Shown here in pieces: positions 24,465-31,937 of a stretch of 33,001 nt of DNA (positions within the stretch are counted from its first letter, which is position 1; each line of letters opens with the position of its first letter). The stretch is taken from NCBI GenBank assembly GCA_023705985.1, contig BPTO01000018.1, positions 1-33,001 on the forward strand. The letters are read 5' to 3'. The notes beneath the pieces are model-generated. The model was not told the origin of the DNA, searched no databases, and worked only from the letters and a program-made list of their open reading frames with translations. The translations under genes were made by a program, and so were the position numbers. This stretch comes from Candidatus Heimdallarchaeota archaeon. Lineage in GTDB: Archaea; Asgardarchaeota; Heimdallarchaeia; Heimdallarchaeales; Heimdallarchaeaceae.

Positions 24465-25718
24465 ATTTAAGTTCAGAATCTTTTTTGCAGAGTCGTAATT
24501 GATAGTTTTTTCACTTATCATTATTTCAGCTATTTTTTCTATTTCTTCACAAGTAGCTCCTGCACTCACTGCTACATTTCTCGCGTGTAATAACATATGT
24601 CCTTCTTGAATACCTTCTGAGACAAGAGCTCGTAATGCTGCAACATTTTGAGCCAATCCTACTGCTCCAGCTACTTTAGCTAATTCTTCAGCTGTAGAAA
24701 CATTTAGAATCTTAAGAGATAGTTTATATGATGGATGAACATTAATAGCCCCCCCAAGAATGCCAACAGACATAGGAATTTCTAAAACGCCTCTTAGATC
24801 TCCCTCTTGTGTTTTCTCGAATCTCGTTAGAGAACCATAACTACCATCTCTTACTGCATATGCGTGTGCTCCAGCTTCTATAGCTCTCGTATCATTTCCT
24901 GTAGCAAGCATTACAGAGGTTATACCATTCATAATCCCTTTGTTATGGGTTACAGCTCGGTAAATATCATTATCAGCTAAATCATAAGCTAATAAGATAT
25001 TGTCTACAACTTTTTCTCCTCCCAATCCTTCTTTATCAAAAACAGCTTCTACGCTAACTTTTCGTTTAATAGCATAATTAGAGATAATTTTTAATAAAAC
25101 ATTTCCATTAGAAATTTCATTTACTTTTGGACTAATAGCCTCTAACATGGTGTTGATGGCATTAGCACCCATAGCATCTAGCGTATCAACTATCAAATGC
25201 AGGAGATGATAATTCTGTAACTTCCCTTTTACAGAGCGAACTTCGATATCTTTAGCTCCTCCTCCAAGTTTAACCAAAATCTCATTAGTTGAATTTGCTA
25301 TTTCCAACAGTTCATCTTTATGATTTAACAGCTTCTCTTTTATCAGAGTAAAATCTTCACTGCTTAAAATCTGTAATTGGCCTATTACATTAGATCCTGA
25401 ATATTTTGCTCTGAACCCCCCTTTTTTACGAGCGATTTTTGCTGCATTACTAGCTGCAGCAATAACTGAAGATTCCTCAGTAACCATCGGGATAAGATAA
25501 TCTTTTTTATTTACTGTAAAATTTGTCGCAATTCCTACAGGAAGAGGGATTTGCCCAATAACATTTTCTATCATGATGTTTAGTGTTTTTTGAGAGATCT
25601 TTTTTCCTTCCAGAGTCTTAATATCATCTTCAGATAAGTTAAGAAGATCTTTAATAATTATTTGTCTTTCTTCCATAGTTTTATCATAAAAACCGGGAAT
25701 TCTTGACTTCGAATCCAT
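24447..25718 (-). CDS. mvaA: HMG-CoA reductase, class II (bacterial type)
   Basis: Makes mevalonate for archaeal isoprenoid lipids. The 423-residue soluble enzyme matches the class II enzyme of Pseudomonas mevalonii as I recall it: SRIPGFYDKT at the start, MIENVIGQIPLPVG, the acidic pair EESSVIAAAS near 81, the catalytic Lys in THNKGIMNG (about 260), the Asp in TGNDTRAIEAGAHAYA (about 276), and the catalytic His in GHMLLHARN near the C-terminus. All four catalytic residues are present. There is no membrane region. Many archaea use class I instead, so this suggests acquisition from bacteria at some stage. A leaderless promoter lies 25 bases upstream. The C-terminus ends in a run of Lys/Asn. 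Confidence 0.94.
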   Translation of the reverse strand: MDSKSRIPGFYDKTMEERQIIIKDLLNLSEDDIKTLEGKKISQKTLNIMIENVIGQIPLPVGIATNFTVNKKDYLIPMVTEESSVIAAASNAAKIARKKGGFRAKYSGSNVIGQLQILSSEDFTLIKEKLLNHKDELLEIANSTNEILVKLGGGAKDIEVRSVKGKLQNYHLLHLIVDTLDAMGANAINTMLEAISPKVNEISNGNVLLKIISNYAIKRKVSVEAVFDKEGLGGEKVVDNILLAYDLADNDIYRAVTHNKGIMNGITSVMLATGNDTRAIEAGAHAYAVRDGSYGSLTRFEKTQEGDLRGVLEIPMSVGILGGAINVHPSYKLSLKILNVSTAEELAKVAGAVGLAQNVAALRALVSEGIQEGHMLLHARNVAVSAGATCEEIEKIAEIMISEKTINYDSAKKILNLNKKNKK

Positions 25719-25737
25719 ATAAACGCCTAATACTAGA

Positions 25738-25747
25738 AATTAAAAAG
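25738..25747 (-). promoter_or_regulatory. TATA box of the HMG-CoA reductase gene
   Basis: It reads CTTTTTAATT on the minus strand, centred 25 bases before the ATG at 25718. HMG-CoA reductase therefore probably has its own promoter, separate from S17e. Confidence 0.45.
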
Positions 25748-25806
25748 GTTTTTCGTTTAAGATTTTGAAGAATATTATAATTACAATATTCCCAAATATA
25801 AACGAT

Positions 25807-26025
25807 TTATAATTCTTCTAAGACCTGAATCTTTTGATCTTTGAATTGTCTCATAATATTTGTAACATATCCTGCAATTTGATTACGAACTTTCTTTGTC
25901 ATAGGAGAGCAAACTTCTTCGACAACCATTTTGTTATTCTGGAAATCAGTGTTTAGTTGGTCATGGAAGTCTCTTACTATCTGTTTTGAAAGACGTTTTA
26001 CTTGACTCGTTCGGATATTACCCAT
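25807..26025 (-). CDS. rps17e: Small ribosomal subunit protein eS17 (S17e)
   Basis: A 72-residue ribosomal protein found only in archaea and eukaryotes. MGNIRTSQVKRLSKQIV corresponds to the conserved start of S17e, and TDFQNNKMVVEEV plus KKVRNQIAGYVTNIM match the rest of the family core. The size is the archaeal one; eukaryotic S17e has an added tail. The track begins at an ATG three codons upstream; I prefer 26025 because family members begin MG-x-x-R. A TATA-like element lies around 26052-26060. It sits alone between HMG-CoA reductase and the KaiC-like gene rather than in a ribosomal operon. Confidence 0.92.
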   Translation of the reverse strand: MGNIRTSQVKRLSKQIVRDFHDQLNTDFQNNKMVVEEVCSPMTKKVRNQIAGYVTNIMRQFKDQKIQVLEEL

Positions 26026-26103
26026 TGTTATCATTCTCGTTTTTAGCTTGTTATTTTAAATCTTATGTTAATCGATTGAAATTTTGTAAAACAAGAACAG
26101 ATA

Positions 26104-26823
26104 TTAGTAGTAGAACTGTTCATCTGAATGTACCTCGATTCCGCTTGATCCGATAGAGAATGGCCTTTCTATCATTTCGTGCTTAATTCCTCTCATTTTT
26201 CTTATATTTAAACTTCTTATTCCCACTGAGTTTCTAAATTCATAATTCAAAACAATAACACCTTGACTCATGAATTCTTCTACACCGAATCTTGAAACTT
26301 CTCCCCTTGACATTTCACTTGTTAATATGGTTGTACATTCTAGTGAAGACATGACTGCACTTAACTTGAGAATTTGCCTTCTTATTTGTTGTTCATTTGC
26401 CATTGATAATGCTAATGCTGTTATCGAATCTATTACTACTCTTTCAGCAGATGTTTTATCAATTATTTCCACCAATTGTGTTATAACCTCATCAACATCT
26501 ACTAGAGTTTGATATTTTTCTCCTGAGCTAACACCTGCCCTAGGGCTAAATCCATCAACAATAACTAACAGATTATCATCTTCTAATTCTTTTAGATTCC
26601 ATCCATAGTTTAGACATTCCTCCCTAACATGAGCTGGGAGCTCATCAAAAGAGACAAAGATTCCACTTTCTCCTTCAGTTAGAATCCCATGATATAAGAA
26701 TTGAATCCCAAATGTAGATTTCCCTGCTCCTGCGGGTCCAGCAACCAATATAGTTCTCCCTTTGGGGAAACCTCCTCCTATTATTCGATCCAATCCCGGT
26801 ATTCCCGTTTCTACAACTTCCAT
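26104..26823 (-). CDS. KaiC-like RecA-superfamily ATPase, single domain
   Basis: A 239-residue single KaiC domain. It has GIPGLDRIIGGGFPKG followed by Walker A AGPAGAGKST, the catalytic Glu region FVSFDELP, Walker B RVVIDSITAL and the arginine-rich RSLNIRKMRGIKH near the end. Archaeal proteins of this type are ATP-driven switches in signalling and motility; this one lacks the second domain of cyanobacterial KaiC. The gene lies 51 bases after the PIN-domain gene on the same strand but has its own likely TATA box (minus-strand CTTTTTATT, about 25 bases upstream), so the two could be read together or separately. The partner and output are unknown. Confidence 0.88.
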   Translation of the reverse strand: MEVVETGIPGLDRIIGGGFPKGRTILVAGPAGAGKSTFGIQFLYHGILTEGESGIFVSFDELPAHVREECLNYGWNLKELEDDNLLVIVDGFSPRAGVSSGEKYQTLVDVDEVITQLVEIIDKTSAERVVIDSITALALSMANEQQIRRQILKLSAVMSSLECTTILTSEMSRGEVSRFGVEEFMSQGVIVLNYEFRNSVGIRSLNIRKMRGIKHEMIERPFSIGSSGIEVHSDEQFYY

Positions 26824-26843
26824 AATTGGGTATTAGCGATGTC

Positions 26844-26852
26844 AATAAAAAG
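26844..26852 (-). promoter_or_regulatory. TATA box of the KaiC-like gene
   Basis: It reads CTTTTTATT on the minus strand, centred 25 bases before the ATG at 26823, in the short gap after the PIN-domain gene. Confidence 0.45.
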
Positions 26853-26874
26853 AATTTCGGAGATAACGTATATA

Positions 26875-28674
26875 TTACTCCAATATTGAAGCATCCCACC
26901 CACTTGTTGATCTGACAATCACTAAGGGGGAGGATTCACGGTTTATAGTCAGAATAAACTCGATACCATATTTATTTCTGAAATATTTGGTTGCTTTTGT
27001 TATCTTGAATTTACCGTCTACGAGATAGATAATCGCACCTAAAGAAGCTTTATCTTCTAAGACATTAGATTCGTCTATAATTCCTATACGAGCCATCATA
27101 TCCCAATTCATAACTCTGATTAAAGGTATAGTTTTACTCTTAATTTTAGCTTTCCTAATACCAATACAATAATTAGATGCTTTGATTGCTTTGGGTATTT
27201 TTGCTATGCTCACAAAATCTGTGGTTTCATATTTTTGAAGAACACTTTCATTACTAGTTATACTTAGGTTGTATCTATAACTTGTTTTAATATTTGGGTA
27301 TCTCTTTGTCAACTTTGTATAGAGTTTTTCTATAGTGGGTTTCACGCTTTCTAATCCTGAAAAATATAACCAACTTAGATATTCTATACTAGCTATACAC
27401 ATCCCTTTGTTATCACTATTTAATGATAGATAGAAAGTTTGTTCAAACATTAGATTTGCTTTCTTCAGCTGCTTTAATTGCATGAATTTAAAGCCCAGTT
27501 GGTTAATGAACTCAATACTATCATAATCCCCTACATCTGAAGTATCTTCTACTCCTTCTTTACCTAATACTACAGTAAGTAAAATCAATGCTCTGATAAT
27601 ATTCGAAACATCGCATCGTTGATATTGTTGACATTCTTCCTCAAAAGTTATATTAAAATAAGAAGTTAAGCGGCTAATTTGGTTTGACAACAGTAAGATT
27701 ATCATTCTTAAGAAGTGAACATCTATTCCATAATCTTTTACAGCTTCAGCATTCTGGAAAAGTATCATCATCAATTTATCCATGTATACACGAGCAAGTT
27801 CCACTTTTTGGTTCTCTATTAAGCATATGCAAGCTAGATACTGTAGTCTCCCCAGAAGAACTAATGCATCATTATAAATCGGATGATCTTCTATTATATT
27901 AACAGCTAACTTCCAATCTACGATAAAGTCAGTTATTTCTCGTACTCTGCTCAGAATTTCTTCTTCTAAATCTGCGTATTTCTCTTCTTGAAAATCTTGT
28001 TCTAAAGTTGTGAAATCGCTTCTAATTTCAACTAAAAGCTCTTGTAATTGTAATGCTTCAAGTGAAAATGTGTCATTTTGTTTCAAGTCGCTTACAATTG
28101 TTTGCGACATCTTTTGCTCATATTCAGCTCGAATAACACTAATAGCCGAATCCATTATTTTTCTTATTCTTTTGACAGGATCATATCTATTAGTGCTGGC
28201 AACAGAATAACGTATCTCTTCTGCAAACAATTTTGATTCTAACTCATGTAAGAAAGAATTTAAAGAAGAATCCTGATTTGCTTTTGCAACTAATTTGGCA
28301 AATGCAGAGTTGGTTAAAGTTTTCAAACCAATAAGTTCAGCTGTTTCCAGCAACTTAAGGTCGGAAGAAACGATTGTTGCTTGAATCTTATCAGCAAGGC
28401 TTATGACTGTTAAATCAGGTTTTTGAGGGAGATTTGTCGTAATCCTATGAATTTTCGTGAGAAACAGTTGAAAATCAGCATTTTCTATGTATCTAATTTT
28501 CACATGTGGTTTTATTTCTCTTTGTAAGTAATATCGCATCTCGTTTTTAACAGCATTAGTTATCAATATCTGAATATTTAATTGCTTAAGGGCTTGAGCA
28601 AGTTTTTTAAAAGTATCAGGGCGAGATTGGAATCCAGTAATAAATAAGTTTGTGTCAACAACGTAATTTTCCAT
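26875..28674 (-). CDS. PIN-domain protein with large unrecognised helical and C-terminal domains
   Basis: A 599-residue protein. Residues 1-125 form a PIN nuclease domain with the acidic set in place: D7 (VVDTNLFI), E45 (NAVKNEMRYYL), D95 (ISLADK) and D105 (IVSSDLKLL). PIN domains cut RNA. Residues 130-260 are charged and helical, probably coiled coil. Residues 260-470 are amphipathic helices of a possible TPR-like repeat array (LLGRLQYLACICLIENQK; LGFKFMQLKQLKKANLMFEQTFYL). The last 110 residues look beta-rich and match nothing I recognise. Ordinary VapC toxins are about 130 residues and have an antitoxin gene; none is beside it. The KaiC-like ATPase lies directly downstream. The PIN call is fairly sure, the rest descriptive. 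Confidence 0.75.
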   Translation of the reverse strand: MENYVVDTNLFITGFQSRPDTFKKLAQALKQLNIQILITNAVKNEMRYYLQREIKPHVKIRYIENADFQLFLTKIHRITTNLPQKPDLTVISLADKIQATIVSSDLKLLETAELIGLKTLTNSAFAKLVAKANQDSSLNSFLHELESKLFAEEIRYSVASTNRYDPVKRIRKIMDSAISVIRAEYEQKMSQTIVSDLKQNDTFSLEALQLQELLVEIRSDFTTLEQDFQEEKYADLEEEILSRVREITDFIVDWKLAVNIIEDHPIYNDALVLLGRLQYLACICLIENQKVELARVYMDKLMMILFQNAEAVKDYGIDVHFLRMIILLLSNQISRLTSYFNITFEEECQQYQRCDVSNIIRALILLTVVLGKEGVEDTSDVGDYDSIEFINQLGFKFMQLKQLKKANLMFEQTFYLSLNSDNKGMCIASIEYLSWLYFSGLESVKPTIEKLYTKLTKRYPNIKTSYRYNLSITSNESVLQKYETTDFVSIAKIPKAIKASNYCIGIRKAKIKSKTIPLIRVMNWDMMARIGIIDESNVLEDKASLGAIIYLVDGKFKITKATKYFRNKYGIEFILTINRESSPLVIVRSTSGWDASILE

Positions 28675-28737
28675 TATTTCTAAAAATAGGGTGAGGATTT
28701 ATTATGTTTTGTGTAGCTTTTTTTTTTTGAAAGAGAG

Positions 28738-29658
28738 TTAGAGAATAATTTTTTCATACATATCCTTTAATCCGTCGTGTAGCGATATTTTCGGAGAAAA
28801 ATCCAATTCTATTTCAGCTTTTTCAATTGAACAATAACTTTCCTTAATCTCTCCTTTGATTGCTGGTTGGAATGTGATATCTAAATTTTTGTTACTGATT
28901 TGGAGAATCATATCAGCAAGATCAACAATTGAAGTAGCTTTCCCTGACCCGATATTGAAAGTCTTACTAGAAGTTTTCTTAATAAGAGCCAACTCTAGTG
29001 CTCTAGCTACATCTTTGACATTGATGAAATCTCTAGTTTGTCTCCCATCACCGAATATAGTTAGATTACTGTCACGTTTTACAGCTGTAAGAAATTTGAA
29101 TATTACTCCTGCATAAGGGTCGTTTTCGTTTTGTAATGGACTGTAAAAATTAAATGGAATCAAACTAACGGTGTTTAAACCATAAAGATCATTGTACATT
29201 TTTACATAGTTTTCTCCAACAAGTTTACTTAATCCATAGGGTGAGATAGGATTTCTGGGGTGGTTTTCATCTACTGGTAAATATTGGGGGTTACCGAAAG
29301 TACCTGCGGAACTTATGTAAATGAATTTTTTGACATTTTGTTTCCTAGCATACTCAAGCAAAGCTAACGTTCCGTATATATTAGATTGAGCATCATAAAT
29401 TGGTTTTTCGATTGATTTTTTTATACTTATTTGAGCTGCAAGATGAATTATAAAATCGATATCAGGTAATTTCTCAAAAATTTCTTCATCTGGCAATCTT
29501 TTCTTAATGAATTGTACATCTTCAGGTGGTTCAACTTTAGCATTGGATAAATCATCGACTATACAGATATTGTACTGATGTTTCAGCTTAAGATATGTGA
29601 AATAACCTAGTTGTCCTAATCCTCCTGTAAGAAGTATTGTTCCTAGCTTCTCATCCAT
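28738..29658 (-). CDS. NAD-dependent nucleotide-sugar epimerase/dehydratase (GalE-like)
   Basis: An extended short-chain dehydrogenase of about 306 residues acting on nucleotide sugars. The NAD-binding loop is TGGLGQLG, and the acidic residues VDDLSN follow strand 2. The catalytic Ser lies in ISSAGTFG, and Tyr/Lys lie in YGLSK. GRQTRDFINVKDVARA and FNIGSGKATSI are typical of UDP-glucose 4-epimerase relatives. The exact sugar is uncertain (UDP-glucose or UDP-GlcNAc are common). The track start is a TTG; the ATG at 29658 lies 25 bases from the TATA centre and is preferred. It is divergent from the inositol-phosphate synthase genes. Confidence 0.88.
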   Translation of the reverse strand: MDEKLGTILLTGGLGQLGYFTYLKLKHQYNICIVDDLSNAKVEPPEDVQFIKKRLPDEEIFEKLPDIDFIIHLAAQISIKKSIEKPIYDAQSNIYGTLALLEYARKQNVKKFIYISSAGTFGNPQYLPVDENHPRNPISPYGLSKLVGENYVKMYNDLYGLNTVSLIPFNFYSPLQNENDPYAGVIFKFLTAVKRDSNLTIFGDGRQTRDFINVKDVARALELALIKKTSSKTFNIGSGKATSIVDLADMILQISNKNLDITFQPAIKGEIKESYCSIEKAEIELDFSPKISLHDGLKDMYEKIIL

Positions 29659-29677
29659 AAATATCAAAATGGTAAAA

Positions 29678-29688
29678 CTTTTTAAAAG
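29678..29688 (-). promoter_or_regulatory. TATA box of the epimerase gene
   Basis: It reads CTTTTAAAAAG on the minus strand, centred 25 bases before the ATG at 29658. This supports that start over the TTG three codons upstream. Confidence 0.5.
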
Positions 29689-29757
29689 CCTACTGTTCCG
29701 GTAGATTGAAGTTTATTCAATAAAACATACTTTGATAATAGCAATGGAGAGCTCAAT

Positions 29758-30840
29758 GTGACGAAAAAAGTACGAATAGCTATAGCTGGTTTAGGTAACT
29801 GCGCTTCAGCATTAGTTCAAGGATTAGAATACTATAAAAATGCAGATGCACGTGACTATGTTCCTGGTATCATGCATGTAAAATTCGGTGAGTATCATAT
29901 TTCAGATGTTGAAGTTGTTGCTGCTTTCGAGGTTAGTACTAAAAAGATAGGTAAAGACATCTCAGAAGCAATATGGGCTAAACCCAATTGCTGTGTTAAA
30001 TTTTCAGATGTCCCTAATAAGGATGTCACTGTTCAACCGGGACATATTGAGGATGGGGTTGCACCCCATATGAAAGAGTCTTTCCATTGTTATGACCCTA
30101 AGGAAATAACCTCTGTAAATATCGCAGACGCGTTAAAAGAATCACAAGCTGACGTATTAATCAATTTTTTACCTGTTGGTAGCGAAATTGCTACCCAAAA
30201 GTATGCTCAAGCAGCTTTGGATTCAAATGTAGCTTTCGCAAACGGTATTCCAGCATTTATCGCGTCTAATACAGAGTGGGCACAGAAATTTACTGATAAG
30301 AAAATACCAGTAGCTGGTGATGATATTAAATCACAATTAGGAGCGACCATTTTACATCGAATGCTAGTTAGTCTAGCGCATGATCGTGGAATTAAAATGG
30401 ATGAAACATTTCAGTTAAACATTGGAGGGAACACTGATTTTGAGAATATGAAGAAGGAATACCGATTAACTACTAAAAGGATATCAAAAACAGAAGCTGT
30501 AACAAGCATGATTCCTTATGAAGTTCCTACAAGAATAGGTCCAAGTGACTATGTTCCATTTCTAAACGATGAAAAAATCTGTTATCTATGGTTGAAGGGT
30601 AAAAATTTCGGAGAACAACCTCTAAAGATTCAATTGAAATTATCTGTTCAAGACTCACCAAATAGCGCGGGAGTTATGATAGATGTAGTAAGGTCTTTGA
30701 AAATAGCAAAAGACAGAGGTATAGGAGGACCTTTAGTTGGTGTTTCCAGCTATTTCTTCAAACATCCTCCTAAACAAATACCAGATTCAGAGGCATTCCA
30801 ACTAGTAGAGAAATTCATTAGAGGAGATATAACAAACTGA
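29758..30840 (+). CDS. ino1: Myo-inositol-1-phosphate synthase
   Basis: Turns glucose 6-phosphate into inositol 1-phosphate with NAD, the entry to inositol lipids. The 360-residue protein matches the archaeal/actinobacterial form. It has the Rossmann start IAIAGLGNCASALVQGLEYY, a central AFANGIPAFIAS, the lysine-bearing GDDIKSQLGATILHR, then GGNTDFENM and KRISKTEAVTS with further conserved lysines. It ends with PSDYVPFLNDEKICY and SPNSAGVMIDVVR. All the lysines expected around the active site are present. The start is GTG with GGAGAG a few bases upstream. A closely related but altered paralogue follows ten bases after its stop. Confidence 0.94.
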   Translation: MTKKVRIAIAGLGNCASALVQGLEYYKNADARDYVPGIMHVKFGEYHISDVEVVAAFEVSTKKIGKDISEAIWAKPNCCVKFSDVPNKDVTVQPGHIEDGVAPHMKESFHCYDPKEITSVNIADALKESQADVLINFLPVGSEIATQKYAQAALDSNVAFANGIPAFIASNTEWAQKFTDKKIPVAGDDIKSQLGATILHRMLVSLAHDRGIKMDETFQLNIGGNTDFENMKKEYRLTTKRISKTEAVTSMIPYEVPTRIGPSDYVPFLNDEKICYLWLKGKNFGEQPLKIQLKLSVQDSPNSAGVMIDVVRSLKIAKDRGIGGPLVGVSSYFFKHPPKQIPDSEAFQLVEKFIRGDITN

Positions 30841-30850
30841 GGATGAAATA

Positions 30851-31921
30851 ATGATTGAAAGAAAAATAAGAATCGCTTTAGCTGGAATAGGAAACATAGC
30901 TTCAGGTGTTTTACAAGGTATAGAATACATAAAAGCTTATGAAAATAAAAAAGATTTTTTACTTCATCCTACTATCTTGGGATATGAAGTGAAAGATATT
31001 GCAATCGTTGCTGCTTTTGATGTTGATGCTTCTAAAATAGGTAAAGATATTGTTGAAGCAATTTTTGCTCCCATTAATAGTACTCCAAAGTTTGTAGAAA
31101 TAGACAATTATGGTGTTTCTGTTTTTAAGGGTCCTGTTCTAGATGGTTTATCTGACACGCTTAGAGAAGTAATTCAAATAGCAGAGGGAGATCCTGTAGA
31201 TTTGGTTAAGAAATTAAAAGAAGCGGAAACAGAAATTCTAATCTGTGCTTTACCCTCAGGCGCAGAACTTGCTGTTAAAGCATATGCTCAAGCAGCTCTT
31301 GATGCTGAAGTAGCTTTTGTAAATTGCACTCCAACTTTGATAGCTAGCAATCCTCAATGGGCTCAAAAATTCAAAAAAGCTAATTTATGTCTTATTGGAG
31401 ACGATTTACAATCTTTAGCTGGAGGTACAGTTCTTCACAAAGGATTTTTAGAAGTACTTAATGAACAAGGTATAACTATCAAAGATACTTATCAGCTTGA
31501 TGTTGCTGGTGGTCTTGAAACTCTTAACACTCTTGATGATGATCGAAAGCAATACAAAAGAAAAGTAAAAGAAAGAACAATTCAAGATGCTACACAAAAT
31601 AACATAAACATTGCTAGCGGAACCTCAGATTATTTAGAATTTCTTGGAAACAGGAGAATAGGTCACTTTTGGATATTAGGCGAAGGATTTATGGGGATGC
31701 CTGTGAAAATTGATATGAGATTGGAAACTTTAGATGGTCCCAATGGAGCTGCTACCCTAATAGATGTTATAAGAGCAACTAAATTAGCAATAAATAGGGC
31801 TCATGGAGGACCTATGACTTCAATCAGTTCTTATGGATTTAAAGCTCCTCCCATATCAACCAATAGATATACTGCTAATCAACGGTTTAATGAATATATT
31901 GAAGGAGTAAGACCAGTATAG
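30851..31921 (+). CDS. Inositol-phosphate-synthase paralogue with altered active site
   Basis: A 356-residue homologue of the gene just before it, keeping the overall fold signatures: IALAGIGNIASGVLQGIEY, the matching AFVNCTPTLIAS, GPNGAATLIDVIRATKLA and GGPMTSISSYGFKAPP. Positions that hold lysine in the upstream enzyme have changed: GDDIKSQ is GDDLQSL, ISKTEAVTS is KERTIQDATQ, and NDEKIC is GNRRIG. These are active-site lysines in the family, so ordinary synthase activity is doubtful. It may be a regulatory partner, a subunit of a heteromer, or an enzyme for another phospho-sugar. Co-transcribed with the first copy; GGATG precedes the ATG. The reading frame is intact, so it is not a decaying pseudogene. 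Confidence 0.85.
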   Translation: MIERKIRIALAGIGNIASGVLQGIEYIKAYENKKDFLLHPTILGYEVKDIAIVAAFDVDASKIGKDIVEAIFAPINSTPKFVEIDNYGVSVFKGPVLDGLSDTLREVIQIAEGDPVDLVKKLKEAETEILICALPSGAELAVKAYAQAALDAEVAFVNCTPTLIASNPQWAQKFKKANLCLIGDDLQSLAGGTVLHKGFLEVLNEQGITIKDTYQLDVAGGLETLNTLDDDRKQYKRKVKERTIQDATQNNINIASGTSDYLEFLGNRRIGHFWILGEGFMGMPVKIDMRLETLDGPNGAATLIDVIRATKLAINRAHGGPMTSISSYGFKAPPISTNRYTANQRFNEYIEGVRPV

Positions 31922-31937
31922 TATCATTCTTTTTCTT

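Noticed and set aside
26875-28674. PIN-domain gene as a VapBC toxin-antitoxin module
   Set aside because: The protein is over four times the size of VapC, and no small antitoxin gene precedes or overlaps it.
28718-28728. Run of eleven Ts
   Set aside because: On the plus strand no gene ends here; for the minus-strand epimerase it reads as As, so it is not a terminator for any annotated gene.
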